From Owenia fusiformis (taxonomy: Eukaryota; Annelida; Polychaeta; Sabellida; Oweniidae), in the NCBI GenBank assembly GCA_903813345.2, contig CAIIXF020000002.1, positions 15,882,467 to 15,942,466 on the forward strand: a stretch of DNA of 60,000 nt. The letters are read 5' to 3'. A program made the position numbers and the translations under genes. The notes beneath the pieces were generated by a model. The model searched no databases, was not told where the DNA came from, and saw only the letters and a list, made by a program, of their open reading frames with translations. This document shows positions 1 to 15,300 of this stretch, in pieces. How positions within the stretch are numbered: position 1 is the first letter of the stretch; the number at the start of each line of letters is the position of its first letter.

Positions 1-360
1 TATCAATGATTACATTTTTTATGAAAAATGGCGGCCATTTTGAATTGAGCGGCCATATTGAAAATTCCTTCTCGAGCAGAGGTCCTACACTCATAAGGCA
101 TAAGCCTATAAAATTTGAACCAAATCCGTCAACCGGTAGTTTATTTCCCAGGCTGGTAACTCTGTTTGTTGCATCTTCCAGTTGACTGCAGATTCTTGAA
201 ATCCTTATTATTTGTGATATAAATATTCCATAAGACTGGTTTCTAAGAATATTTCCAGATAAATCAGGATATGAGACAGACGGACAGACGGACGGACGGA
301 CAAACGGACGGACGGACGGCTTCTTTATATCCCCCTCGAACTTCGTTCGGTGGGATAATA
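1..360. repeat. interspersed repeat with GGAC-rich simple-sequence tail
   Basis: A run of GACG/GGAC tetranucleotides (about 272-320) is followed by a short T-rich segment with ccccctcgaacttcgttcg (an inverted gaacttcgttc core) ending in gggataataaag. This resembles the 3' end of a non-LTR retroelement or SINE. No open frame is present. Family not identified. Confidence 0.45.
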
Positions 361-3300
361 AAGCACGAAATATAGAAGATAATCTCTCAAAATCAAACAT
401 CTATAGCTGAGTGGCCTAATTGTGGCGTCACTACATAATAGAATCCATCCTGTGATCGCAAATCATCAATTAAAGAACACAATTATCAAATGATTTGTAT
501 TATTTTTCATGAATCTTTGTGATTCTCAGATTTTCATCAAATCATTTCTCTACGAAAATGTGATAAAAAATTGTTTCGAAAAATGAACTGAATTTCTAAT
601 CATAAACTTAGGTTAAGAATAGATTTTGAAAGAAACTAGATTAAAATATATGCATCATATACATCCCAAAATCCTGGTTACGGGCATGTATTTGAAAAGA
701 GGTTAAGGAGAGGGGACTTGATTGTAATAATTTGTAATAATTATTATGGCTATTTACTGGTAGTTCAAAAGGGTTGAACACTGTGCTCACTGGTGAAGAT
801 ATCAATATCCACTTATGGATATAAATGATCTTTTTTTAAAACCATAGGATACACCTGCTTTTGAATGAAAATTCAAGTGGAATCGACAAGCGGTTTTCCT
901 GGAATTTTGACAAGATTTACTTGGCAACTGCCTCCACAAGACACCCTTCAGCAAAAGATGAATTAAATCCAATATAGCACTTTCAAAAAGTGCAATAAAA
1001 AACAACTTACCAATGGATTTTGATCCCTAGAGGTGTGTCTGTCTGCATTGACACCATCAGGTTCTGGGGTAGGGGTGGTGTGGCGGGATCTAACAGGAGA
1101 CCCAGTGGCTTTGTGGATCACACCAGTAGCTATCTCTGGACCTGGGATACAAACATTATACTATTGAAAATGTGTCATGGTCATGTTTAAATGTGCAGTA
1201 CCATGAAAGTGCCATGTGTAATATTGTGATAAACTGTCAACGTCATGTTTTAATGTAAAATCTCGTGATTAAGTGTCGAGGTCATGATTCACTGGGTTAT
1301 TTTGTGACAATATGTTATTAGGTCATGCTTTAATCTTATGATAATGCATCAATGCTACATTTAAATGAATAATCTTGTGACAATAATTATCATATGTAAT
1401 ATTGTAAATGATTTCAACATGTTATATTGTGATAAAAGGCTCAAGTAGGCTAATGTAACAGAAGTCATAATTCAAGCATCTAGTATTATAACAATTCATA
1501 GATATGCTAAAGAGGTTAGTAACTTAGTAATCAAGTAGACACAAAGATGTACAGTACATGACAGTAGAGAGCTTGCAAGGATTGTAGAATGTTGAATTAT
1601 AGACATAAAACAGATTCAATAAGAATATGATATGAAGCTTATATGTTGCAAATCATGCAAAGTTCACTTACTTTTAGAATATTCTTCAGCTGGACTTGGC
1701 TTCTTTTCACTGACTTCTGTTAGCATTTCAAAACAGAAATATAGCGTGAGTGAAAAGTGGGAAGTGGAGGGGTTAATAACTCTTGTCACACTTACATGCC
1801 ACTCTGGGAATGTCACACTTACATGTCACTCTTGACAAAGTCACAATGTCACTTCAATTCATGCTGACAGTGCAATTACACATCTATCATGCTTTCAAGA
1901 TCAAACTTATGATGTCATCTTTTACAAACTTGTACAGCTGCTGTTGTCATACTTACTATGTCACCTCTGTCACACTGACAAAATTTATTCTGTCACACTT
2001 CAGGTTTACCACAAGGCATAGTCAACTTTTTATTGATTACACTGAAGTCTGTATTTTCTATCCCAATTTACATGTTTAAATATCACAATGCTATCTTAGG
2101 AAATCTTTCTTTTGGCTATTAGAAATTGTATTGAGGTGCTTTGCCTGAATGTCTAATGAGCACCCTGAACTTGAAGAATGTCACACTTGAATGAACTTAG
2201 AATGTCACACTTGAAAGTAACAGGAGGCAGGCAGGCATGGCATGCAAATAATGTTAGTCAAGTTAAGTACATGATTGAAAATATGAAAAGGTATTTCTCA
2301 AATGGGTTAAATATTTGCATTCAATGGTGTAATGTGATTGAATATAATTTGTAGCAGAAGATATTGTGTGTCATATATACTGTCAAAATTATTTACATAA
2401 GGGAAATGGAAGTTCAACATGATTAGAAAGGTAATTCTACATGTAAATTACTATGAAAAATTCAACAAACCTTTCTCAGCTTCGGGGTCCTGTTGAGAGG
2501 AAAGTGACTCTATGGCTTCAGTCACACTGGAGATCTTGTCTTTAACATGGTCACTCAGCTCTGCGTGTAAGAACAGGTTAACATCAGACCCTTAGCCAGA
2601 TGGGGTTCAAAAGATTTGAGAGAACCTCCCCCCCGCAAAGTAGTATTTCAAAATCATCCAGTTTTTCTCAATTCTGAGCACTTTTCAAGTGTTTTGGGCC
2701 AAAATTGTCCAATTTGAACCCCCTGGAATTTTTCAAACTGACACCCCACCCCTCGATAAGAGGTAACTACAGGCCTGAACATGGTCACTGAATTCTATAT
2801 GTAAGAATAGGCTATTAAAAGTGAAGAATAGATGTGTCTAAGAAAATTATCAAAAGTTAAGAATAGATCTAAACGCACTAAACTCCTACAAAATCATGTG
2901 CTACTCGTGGTTTTCATCAAACGTTAACAGCAGAGAATAGTTGCACACTTTTATTGTTTCTATTATATAGAAATAAAGAGAAAGAATCAATGACTTATGG
3001 TGAAATATAAAACCACACAATTCTCCTGATCATTGTTAAAAGGAATGAAAGAATTGATGCCTCTTGCAATGGGCAGGATGCAATTAATTAAATACACCAC
3101 AAATCATAGAATCAAGTTGTTAAACTATTGTTGTGAGAAGTAAAGAGAAATATTCTACATACCTGAAACAGGTGGAGAGCCTACAGGGGACATTGGTTTA
3201 GTATCACCATCAGGGATAGCTCCAGTAGCACATTGCACCACAGATATACCACCAATGCCCTCTTCCACATCACGGTTGTCACGTAGAGGGTCAATGCTCA

Positions 3301-6300
3301 CATCAGCTGGGGGAGTTTTCTCAACATTGGGAATATCATTATCACTAATGAAGTCTGACTCTGTAGCACCTAGAGTTACAAATGAAAAATGGTTATTATG
3401 TTGCACTCTCCCAACGTAGCCATTGTTGATAATGATCAAGTAGAGTTTGTTGTAGAATGGTTATTATGTTGCACTCTCCCAACGTAGCCATTGTTGATAA
3501 TGATCAAGTAGAGTTTGTTGTAGAATGGTTATTATGTTGCACTCTCCCAACATAGCCATTGTTGATAATGATCAAGTAGAGTTTGTTGTAGAATGGTTAT
3601 TATGTTGCACTCTCCCAACATAGCCATTGTTGATAATGATCAAGTAGAGTTTGTTGTAGAATGGTTATTATGTTGCACTCTCCCAACATAGCCATTGTCG
3701 ATAATGATCAAGTAGAGTTTGTTGTAGAATGGTTATTATGTTGCACTCTCCCAACGTAGCCATTGTAGATAATGATCAAGTAGAGTTTGTTGTAGAATGG
3801 TTATTATGTTGCACTCTCCCAACGTAGCCATTGTAGATAATGATCAAGTAGAGTTTGTTGTAGAATGGTTATTATGTTGCACTCTCCCAACGTAGCCATT
3901 GTAGATAATGATCAAGTAGAGTTTGTTGTAGAATGGTTATTATGTAGCACTCTCCCAACATAGCCATTGTTGATAATGATCAAGTAGAGTTTGTTGTAGA
4001 ATGGTTATTATGTTGCACTCTCCCAACGTAGCCATTGTAGATAATGATCAAGTAGAGTTTGTTGTAGAATGGTTACTATGTAGCACTCTCCCAACATAGC
4101 CATTGTTGATAATGATCAAGTAGAGTTTGTTGTAGAATGGTTATTATGTTGCACTCTCCCAACGTAGCCATTGTAGATAATGATCAAGTAGAGTTTGTTG
4201 TAGAATGGTTATTATGTTGCACTCTCCCAACGTAGCCATAATAGATAATGATCAAGTAGAGTTTGATGTAGAATCGTTATTATGTTGCACTCTCCCAACA
4301 TAGCCATTGTAGATAATGATCAAGTAGAGTTTGATGTAGAATGGTTATTATGTAGCACTCTCCCAACATAGCAATTGTAGATAATAATCAAGTAGAGTTT
4401 GATGTAGAATGGTTATTATGTAGCACTCTCCCAACATAGCAATTGTAGATAATGATCAAGTAGAGTTTGATGTAGAATGGTTATTATGTAGCACTCTCCC
4501 AACATAGCAATTGTAGATAATAATCAAGTAGAGTTTGATGTAGAATGATTATTATGTTGCACTCTCCCAACATAGCCATTGTAGATAATGATCAAGTAGA
4601 GTTTGATGTAGAATGGTTATTATGTTGCACTCTCCCAACATAGCCATTGTTGATAATAATCAAGTAGAGTTTGATGTAGAATGGTTATTATGTTGCACTC
4701 TCCCAACGTAGCCATTGTTGATAATGATCAAGTAGAGTTTGTTGTAGAATGGTTATTATGTTGCACTCTCCCAACATAGCCATTGTTGATAATGATCAAG
4801 TAGAGTTTGTTGTAGAATGGTTATTATGTTGCACTCTCCCAACATAGCCATTGTCGATAATGATCAAGTAGAGTTTGTTGTAGAATGGTTATTATGTTGC
4901 ACTCTCCCAACGTAGCCATTGTAGATAATGATCAAGTAGAGTTTGTTGTAGAATGGTTATTATGTTGCACTCTCCCAACGTAGCCATTGTAGATAATGAT
5001 CAAGTAGAGTTTGTTGTAGAATGGTTATTATGTTGCACTCTCCCAACGTAGCCATTGTAGATAATGATCAAGTAGAGTTTGTTGTAGAATGGTTATTATG
5101 TAGCACTCTCCCAACATAGCCATTGTTGATAATGATCAAGTAGAGTTTGTTGTAGAATGGTTATTATGTTGCACTCTCCCAACGTAGCCATTGTAGATAA
5201 TGATCAAGTAGAGTTTGTTGTAGAATGGTTACTATGTAGCACTCTCCCAACATAGCCATTGTTGATAATGATCAAGTAGAGTTTGTTGTAGAATGGTTAT
5301 TATGTTGCACTCTCCCAACGTAGCCATTGTAGATAATGATCAAGTAGAGTTTGTTGTAGAATGGTTATTATGTTGCACTCTCCCAACGTAGCCATTGTAG
5401 ATAATGATCAAGTAGAGTTTGATGTAGAATGGTTATTATGTTGCACTCTCCCAACATAGCCATTGTAGATAATGATCAAGTAGAGTTTGATGTAGAATGG
5501 TTATTATGTAGCACTCTCCCAACATAGCAATTGTAGATAATAATCAAGTAGAGTTTGATGTAGAATGGTTATTATGTAGCACTCTCCCAACATAGCAATT
5601 GTAGATAATGATCAAGTAGAGTTTGATGTAGAATGGTTATTATGTAGCACTCTCCCAACATAGCAATTGTAGATAATAATCAAGTAGAGTTTGATGTAGA
5701 ATGATTATTATGTTGCACTCTCCCAACATAGCCATTGTAGATAATGATCAAGTAGAGTTTGATGTAGAATGGTTATTATGTTGCACTCTCCCAACATAGC
5801 CATTGTTGATAATAATCAAGTAGAGTTTGATGTAGAATGGTTATTATGTTGCACTCTCCCAATGTAGCCATTGTAGATAATGATCAAGTAGAGTTTGTTG
5901 TTGAAATGCAGCCATTGTCCCTAACTAACCGTGTAAGCTTTGTTAATATAGTAATATACCCATCCCACATGCTGAAGAAGGCTTAATTATACATGTATTC
6001 TATTTTATCCCACCCTACATGCTTTATATGATTGTATAATAGCATTGTATAACTGCAATATAAAACCAACAGTTCAACACTCATCGTATACAACTCTTGA
6101 GAACAATATACAACTCCTGGATAGTGTATACAACTCCTGGGCAGCGAATACAACTCTTTGACTTTATATACAACTGCTTATTTAGATAAACTTTTTATTG
6201 ATTGAAAGATGGCATATGTGTAATTATGATGTACAAGGTCACTTGGAGTGGGATAATAAGATCATATAATGGTTGATTCTGTACATCGTTATACTCTTGT

Positions 6301-9300
6301 GAGTACATGATATAGTCACTTGTTCCCTTCGGTATATATATGGGTCACTCGTGAATATATCATATACTCACTTGAGTATAGACACGATATACAGAATCAA
6401 CCATTATATAACCTCATATTATATGACTTTACCTGGTACGCTTGATATGCACAATATATGAGATGACGTGACATGGAAGGATTCCAAGATATCAGCTGGG
6501 TTGTTGGCATCAATGACCGTCACGCGACTACTAGCGCTTGTAGTGGTACATATCCACACTAATGATGAGATTGTTTGATTTTCTTCCAAGGCTTTCATGT
6601 CTTTCTCATGTTCCTAGAAGTAATAGTTCACAAAACAATGTCATACATATTATACTGTATTCCCGGTATTTTTCGTGTGCGATATAGCGAAATCGTGTTT
6701 TCTCAAAATTCGAGAAATTAACCGGGAGTAGAGTATGTGTACAATAGTCTATGGGCTGAGCTTAGCTCTAAAAGACCAGTGAATATTGTTTCTTTTTTAA
6801 TTTGTTCATCATAGTTTGCTATAACAATAAGCCAATGTTCTTTCCAGAAAATTTTAAATTAAATATTCCTGACCATGAGGAGACAGTTCTGAAAATCTAT
6901 TGTTCAATAACTCAATTCCTTGCCAGTCTACCTCGTACTTACACTAATTTCATTGTTGAGTTTGTCCAGATCTGTTTCATCAGAAGTATTGTCCTTGTTA
7001 TCAACCCCAGGAGGAGGGTCAGAGTAGAAGACACTGGCACCAACTATATTGCCACCATCCTTTGTCTTTCCCCCTGTTAGGTTCACTCCAGAGGCACACC
7101 ATATCTAAATATACAATACAGTACATTCAAAATGGCCACCAAGAAAAAAAAGGTATCGATATGGAGAACTGAATTCAACAATGTTTTTCTCTTAAACCAA
7201 TCATTGAAAACATTCTGTAAAAAAACATGTTATTTTATGTTATGTTGACTGATTGACAATAATTTAATGCGAAAATTATTCAGAAATATTTTGTATAACT
7301 GTTTTTGTTAACATTTTTTGTTTTTTTAGTGCAATTGTTTTTGCTCCTTTCTACCAATTCTTGAGAATGATATAAATGTCTTTCCGAACCTTGTTGGAAC
7401 AAAATAGCATAAACAACATGTTTTTAGACCTCTCAATATTAAAGTTATTTAGAATTTTTTGTTGATTTTATAAAAGTATTCAAAAAATTAAAACAAAATC
7501 CCCCCAAAATAGATAAGAATCAAGAAAAACCTTTTATTTCATTAACAAGATACTTTTTTAAAATCAACCAAAATTTCCTTCGTACAATTACAATATTGAG
7601 AGACCTAAACATGTTGTGTTTATGTCATTTTGTTCCAATGAGGTTCGGAAAGATGTTTCATTTCACTCTGGAAACATGATACCAAGAACAAAACAAGTAT
7701 TTGATGTGTTTTTAAAACAATATAGATGAAAGTATGTATATCTATTTCAAATTATATTGTTACCACTCAAAAGATGGCCATTAAATTGACAATTTGTAAG
7801 ATTTTCAGAAATTTTTGATGACTGGTTTAAGAGAAACGTGTGTTCAAAAAGTTTGCCATATTGATACCCATTCTTTGCCCAGAATGCCCAATTTCTAATC
7901 AGTCATTGGCACTAGCATCTGTAAAATTTTCAAGTTTGACAGGAAAGCAGTTTTCTTAGATTCGGATGACAAAATTTTGGTGGCATCCACCCACTCTGCA
8001 GCACAACACCACAACGATATAGCACTTTGAAAAAGGGCGATAAAAACTGAAGTGATCATTTTCATTTCTTGAATGCAAAATTACACCTATGCTTGAAATA
8101 TGTTGTCTCACCTTCATCCCAGGCTCTTTATCCAATAGAGGGCGACAGTAGACTGGCACAGGGACGGGAACATGACTTTTGTTCTGGGCATCTTTTGTCA
8201 TTGAAGCCTGGAACTTAGCAGGAAGTGACCAACCATAGGCCTGCATTCTTCCGTCATCTTTCTTCACAATCGCTCTCACTTTCTTGTACTGGTCCCTTCT
8301 TTCTTGCTCTCGCTCTCTACGTAACTTTTCTGAGGCACTAGATAAAGATATTTGTAAACATTTAGTGAAATAAGTTTATGAATATTAACTTCTTGACTAT
8401 CCAGAGTAAGAAATGACCTTGAAACCCAAAAGCAGGCAAAAATGAAAAATTCTCTGGTTTCAACTGATTTTAGAACCCGGGATTCAAGAGATTAAACATA
8501 TAAATATTCTTAAAACTTACGCATCTTCCCCAAGAAAATCATAGGCTTTTCCTTTATTTCCAAGGTTAAGTTTTTCTCTCTCTGTCTTTGTGGGATCACC
8601 TACAGGTTGTAAGTTTGTGGTTGGGGCATTATACCTCACTGTTCCCAAACTTGCCATTGGCTTCTTAGGTGGCTTTTCAGACCCTCTGAACAGGTTACTA
8701 AAGCTGAAAAGATTTCGTATGATAAGTATATACAGGAAGTTTTAAATCTTATTTTTAAATCTTTAAAAAAATTCATCTCAATCTTTGTAACAGCAAAAAA
8801 GAAACTGGATGACATAACAAAACAATTATGAAAAATAAATCAATATAAGCAGATGAAATATATATTTTAGTCAAAAAGAAGATAAAATGACATAGTTAAT
8901 AAGTTCTTAATTAAGTTAATCTATATGTATAAGCAGGTAACAAAAAATTATTAGTTGACAAGCAATTAATTCCAACATGTAACGAATCTTAATCAAATGA
9001 TCAGGACTTAGTTCACTGATCAGTAGAGGTATCCCAAGAATCATTGGCTATCAACATTCTTTCGTGATATTTTTTTGACTGGCATAGACCATTTTTGATA
9101 ATAATACATGTATTACAATAATGTTCATTTTAACACTTTTTAATCAACACTTCCATTAATTTTTATGACAAAAATGGCCAAATTGTCAGTCAAAAAATAT
9201 ATGAAAAAATTGCTGGAAGCCAACCCTCCTTGAAGCAATCTCATCATAACTTGTTATTCTTCTCCATTCCCACACAGCCCTCTTGAACTGCAGAGCCCAA

Positions 9301-12300
9301 GATAGGGATAGAAAGATATGCCTACACCTCTTGAAGATAGTTTTAGAGAAGAACATAACCATGAAGTCAGATAATTGACATATTGGCTGCAGAGAATAAA
9401 TATGTCAACAGCAATGACAATTCAAGTCAGCACAGCCAACCAAATAACAATATTAGTTTGAATAATTCGAAGTTGTTAAGTTAAGATGATTTGAATGACA
9501 AGTTCTTGAAGAACAAGTTTGAATTTTAACCTTGAAAAATTTGATGATTAAAGATTATAGCTTAAAGCAATAGTATGTTAAATAATGCTGTTCTTCTTAA
9601 TATTTGTAATTTTGAACAATTTGGTGTGAGAGCAGAGCATGTCTATCCCTGTAGATGGTAAACATGATTTCTCTAAACTTTCTCTTAACTCCCTGAAATT
9701 GATGTTTTACAAATATCCCACCGTTAGCCCTCTTGGATATTCTATATCCATAACTGGATTGCCAAAATGAGAGGGTTTCATTCTTGAGTCACCCTGTAGC
9801 ATAATGTAGCCCATTACTTCATTCAAAGCTTGCAACACAAACACCACAAGAGGCAGACCTCCCAAAGGATACCACCAATGAACTCTTGTTAATGAATATC
9901 ACCCAACAAAACTCCATTTCTTAAATATATAGGCCCACATCTCAAAAATACCTCTCATTTTCTTCCTCAAAAGACATCTTGGGTTTTCTTTGTTGTTTGA
10001 CAAAAGGTTTCATGAGACTGAAATTGTAAAATGTTTGTATCCTCACTGTAAAGAATGCTCACATTAACAGAATGTCACGCATTCATCACATCACTGTCCA
10101 TTCCCCTTTTCTGTGATAAATATCACAAGACCCTTCATATATGCACTTTTGCCATTCAGTTGATTACTGATTACAATAATAATGATTGTTGCTTTGAGTG
10201 TCCTCAACTAAATATTTATGATGAGACTTAGGAATCTCAAAAGTAAAAGAGTGTGTGGATTGTGGAAATGTTTGAGTTTATTTTAAAGCAGCTTTTTCAT
10301 GAGTGTATGTAATATGTGACTGCAATGAGGAATGATTTGCAATCTCTCAAGTCCTTATTCTCATTCCGGCAAAAAGAACATGTTGTTCTTTTTCTGACAA
10401 TGTTGTCCCCAACATATCCTCGGTTAACATTCTAAAGGGGATTATTAAGTAATCCTAATTAAATTAAATAATATACAAGTACTGTACATAATAAATGATA
10501 GGAACTGTTCTGGGATATTATCGCAAGGAATGTTGTCAATATGTTAACAGTAAAAACCTATAACCTTACTTTCTATATATGGTAGGGCAAGATTTGTATA
10601 TACCACAACCACATAAGATAAGCTATAAAAAGTTAGAATTGGTGCTGTACAAACTGGTGCAGGAAAATAACTGGGGTTCACAACTTACGCATCAGGGATT
10701 GATTGGACATTTTGCCGTCTGAAAGATATTTTATTATATAATTTATGAAGTTTTGATGATATTATTGTTCTTTTTTGTAAAACCATTTTTGATTTTCTGG
10801 ACAGTAGTTCTAATGTTGATGTACATATGTGGAGCAATATAAGAAATAAATACTGTGATTGCAGCCTATTGGTGTGATATCTCCTTTCCTTTTCAAGAAC
10901 AACTGACAGAATATTGGTTATCATGTAGGATGACACAAATACAAGTTGTCAAATAAGTCCCCCCCTCTACAACTTAAACCAAGACATATGGTACCTAGTG
11001 TGTGATACATCATTGCAAAGATCATTCAAAGTTACATTGATTGATATATAACTGATGCCTGTCATTCAATGTCACAAATTGCTACATTGTATCAATTGAA
11101 ATGACCATAAACCAGGAAACATGGCAATTTGGCATATTGGACAGAATTTTTAAAAATCAGGCATTCGAAAAGTCAAAGGTTTGTATATGACAGTGAATTT
11201 AAACAATTTATGGATGGGTTAGATTTGTAGCATGCATGTAATACAAATAGAGGGGCAATGTATGATCTTTCCAATGGTATATTACACTAGGTAGCATCTA
11301 TCAAAGATTTAGCTAAAGCAGCAGGGGGATGGGACTTATTTGACACACTGTGTACTAAATTAAGTTATTCTGCTTTTTTTGTGATGAATATCCTTCCAAA
11401 AAGTTCCCAGATGTAGGTCAAGAGATCGATTGTGTAATAACGCAGATGCGAGTAGGTAGTTACCAGTTTCATCACCAGGTGGTTCATCCAGGCCAGATAG
11501 CATGGCGGGTATAGTAGAAAATTCCCTTTAACTAAATTACATTTGTTTTAGTGGTTCAATTATCATATAACTCTTATGTATCTAATAGTTTTGCAAATTA
11601 AAATATGTCCAGTAAAAGAAAATGTTATCTGTCCAATATATTTCACTTTTTGTAATTTTGTAACATGGGGTCTATCCGGAATGAAATGGAACTAGTCACA
11701 TTCTCAAAAAAATTAAATTTTCAAAGTTGATAAACAATTTTCAAAACCATATTTCTAAATGTACTTTTACATTTAGATTTCAAATATGACATCACTATGA
11801 CTTAATTTTGAATATTTAATGACGTAATTCAAGATTATTCCTACTCGCATCTCATCTATTTCTATGGTGCATATGTCTGTTTATATCATATAACAAACAA
11901 GGAATTTACTAGCTTCTCAAGTAAACATTATCTTATCTTAATCTATTGCCATGGAAACCTGTATTGCCTCAAATTTTAAGATATCAATTACATGCTTGGA
12001 GCCTGTTTCTCGAAAATATCGGCAATTACGATTCAGAGATTGATGATTTTTTATTTCGACGATGTTGTCCACGATTTCTAAAAAGCGTTTCTCAAAGCAC
12101 CCCAATGATGAAATTGTAAATCGACGAATAATTACGACTTTTTACGATGTAGTTGATGGCTGTTTCGTGGCAATATAGCAAATACAGTTTTATTGGCACA
12201 ATTTTTTAAAATTATTTTTACAGAAGAAGTCTAGAAGGTGAAGTTAGCCTTGATAATGTATTGTAATTGTGTTGCGTTATATTGCATTGTTGTATTGTAT

Positions 12301-15300
12301 AACATGTAACAACAGTCTAGGATCGCACATCGGTAGAAGAAAGTTGAAATTGACATTCTTACTACAATGTGTTTTACAAGTAAAGTGAAAGCTGACCTAC
12401 GGCCCTCGGGCAGATATATTATATTGGCCTCGGGATAATCCCAATATCCTGAACCTCATATAGGATAATCTCTATATATTCATAGCACTAGCAGAAGATA
12501 CCCTAAAGTGCCTCAGGTAAAGTTTTCAAAGAATTTGGTTAATCAATTGCTGAGTAATTACTGGTCGAATTGCTTCCAATTTTTTGGTACAAATGCTATT
12601 AAGTTCTCATTGTGTTGCTCCGGTATGGGATCTTTTCTGATCTTTTTCATATTTTTGTACCTTGCTAATGATACCCTTGGACTACTTTGTACAGGTTCTC
12701 AGTAAAGGACGATTCTCGGTTTGGAGAACAGTCTCCTGGGCTAATAATTTTTTCATGAAAAATATAGAAATATTACCCAAATCAAACTATGAATATCCGA
12801 AAGAGGACATTTAAATCTACAAGATGTAAAAATAACAAATTGGTCTGAAGCAGGGATAAGGTTCAATTAGACCGATTCAATAAAATACAAGTCTCGATTT
12901 GGGGAAAGAAGTTCATCAGTGTACTGCGCTAATATTTTTTTGCGAAAAATCTAGAAATATTACCCAAATTAAATTATAATTATTCAAAAGAAGACATTTA
13001 AATCTATATTATGTAAAAAAATCAAATTTGTCCGAAGCAGGGATAATGCTCATTTAGATTGATGAACTTCGTTCTCCAAACCGAGAATCGTCCTTTAGTA
13101 ATCAGTTGTTGAGAAAAAACTTGTCAAAAGAGGAGGCAGCGGGCAAAGGCCTAATTTAGGACCATAAAACTATAAGTGTTTGGGATCTGTCATACCCAAC
13201 TCTACCAAGGGTCTGAATGAAAACATCAATGCAATATCCAGGTTCTATCAACAAAATTCAAGCTGCTCGAGGTATCAATGTCAGCAAACATAAGCACAAC
13301 TACATGTTTAATGTAAAGGTTCACTTGATTCACTTCCTAAATAATGTATAAAAGACAGTATTGATACATCACCTAAAAATCACTGATCCCCAAATGTAAA
13401 ACAAACACCATTTTTGCGGCATATAATATTTTTCCTTTTATTGACTTCAATGAAGTTTATATATATATGAATATATGGATAACTATGAGATATATAAAAT
13501 CACAATGGCTTAATGTACATTACCGGTATGTTACCATACATACACTAAAATGTATATAATTAAAACTATCCACTAAAATGTATTTAATTGTTTTAAATCT
13601 GGGGATCAGTAAGAAGTTGCGATCAGTGATTATATGTGAGATATGACGGGAGAGTGGGAGATGATGAGATGTCATCTACGATCTTTCACCCTAAATTCAA
13701 TTCAGAATGTGTTAAGATTATGTTTAATCTAAAGGATCAATAAGGCTCAATAAACACTGGTTCTGAATTCTTAACAATAAATTCTAGAAGTTAAGTATGG
13801 ACCATTCAATGTCATATTTGTTGATTATTTAAATTCTGCTGATTTTTTGATTATTTTAATTCTGCTGATTATTTGAATTGTCTTATTGATCCCCAGACTT
13901 GAGACTTAATTACACAAAGACTTGAATGAAAACACCAGTTTTTGTGAAAAATTGACTAAAATCAAAGATATCATGCTGATGAGGCTCGTTTCAGTTAGTA
14001 TTTTGAAGAATATTTAGCAGCCACACAAAATTCTGCATTTTAGATCTATGGACCCAATTTTCCACAAAACTGCTGTTTCATCCAGATTTGCAGAAATATA
14101 CATTACCATAGATAAATTGGCATGAAAATCATACATGACAATAAAATGTTGATAAAATGAGAAAATGCCTTATAATGATGTCCAGAATTTTCTATATGGT
14201 TAATGGAATGCCTATTACACGCATGTAGTTAATTTACATATATGTATATACAGAATATAATGCGACATTAACTATATCTTGAATTTCGTGGATATTTCGA
14301 TTTCGACTGTATAATGTAAACCTGAGTTAGATTACATAGTATATGTAGTACATATATGTATATTACATAGCAGGGGTGCATGCCATTGGTCTGAAACCCA
14401 ATTATCTGAAATAAACATTTCAATTACATAATAATTTATTGTTTAATGTTCAATTGATACTCAACGGTGGCATGTCCAGTAAAGCTGGTACAAAGCATAA
14501 TGTCAAAATACAAGTGTTTTGGACCATTTTGGACAATGGGATTCAGATTTGGTTTATGACCAATGGGTTTCAAACCAGTGGAATAACCCCACATAGTATT
14601 GCTTCATAATCTTATGAATATGTTATGGAAAATCAATTCAATTATTAGTTTAGAATTTTGTTAGTAAGAGTGTATGTTCCCCTTACCCAATGTCCACTTA
14701 TAATGAGCATATGATGAATTTGTAAAGTGAATAAAAAAATATTTTGTTCAATTTACAAAATTATGTCATATAGTGTCTTGCATATTTATTCATTTGACAT
14801 CATTTTAATTTATCCATTATTATAGGAATGATTTCAAAGAGGGTATCATTATATTATATGACCCTATGGCTCTGAGACGGTTGAGTTAACTGGAATGTTA
14901 TTCATCCTCCATTAAGGATGTCCATTCTAGGAAAATACAAACACCACATAACACTCTCTTCCAAATCACTTCCCTTTCAATATAGTAAACTTCTGAATTA
15001 TAATACATGTATTATACAAAATATATGGTTTTCTGTAAATACATTTCAATGCACTGGTAGAGCCATGATAATGGTATTCCCTTCTATATTTTCCCCTGAT
15101 AATACACATTTGAGCTTTTTACAGGTTTATGACCATGAGAACTATATCTAATTTTCCGAAGCTACTTTCTTAGGTTATGAGCATGCAAAGCCAAAAAATG
15201 AAGCATTTTTTATCTTTATATTTTCCAAATGAAGAATATCTATTGTGGGGGTCTTTGCAACAAGTGCATTTGAAATGCATGTTTTTAGCTCAAAAATAAA

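Noticed and set aside
3389-5905. CRISPR-like regular repeats
   Set aside because: Units are contiguous 68-bp tandem copies with no unique spacers, in a eukaryotic intron.
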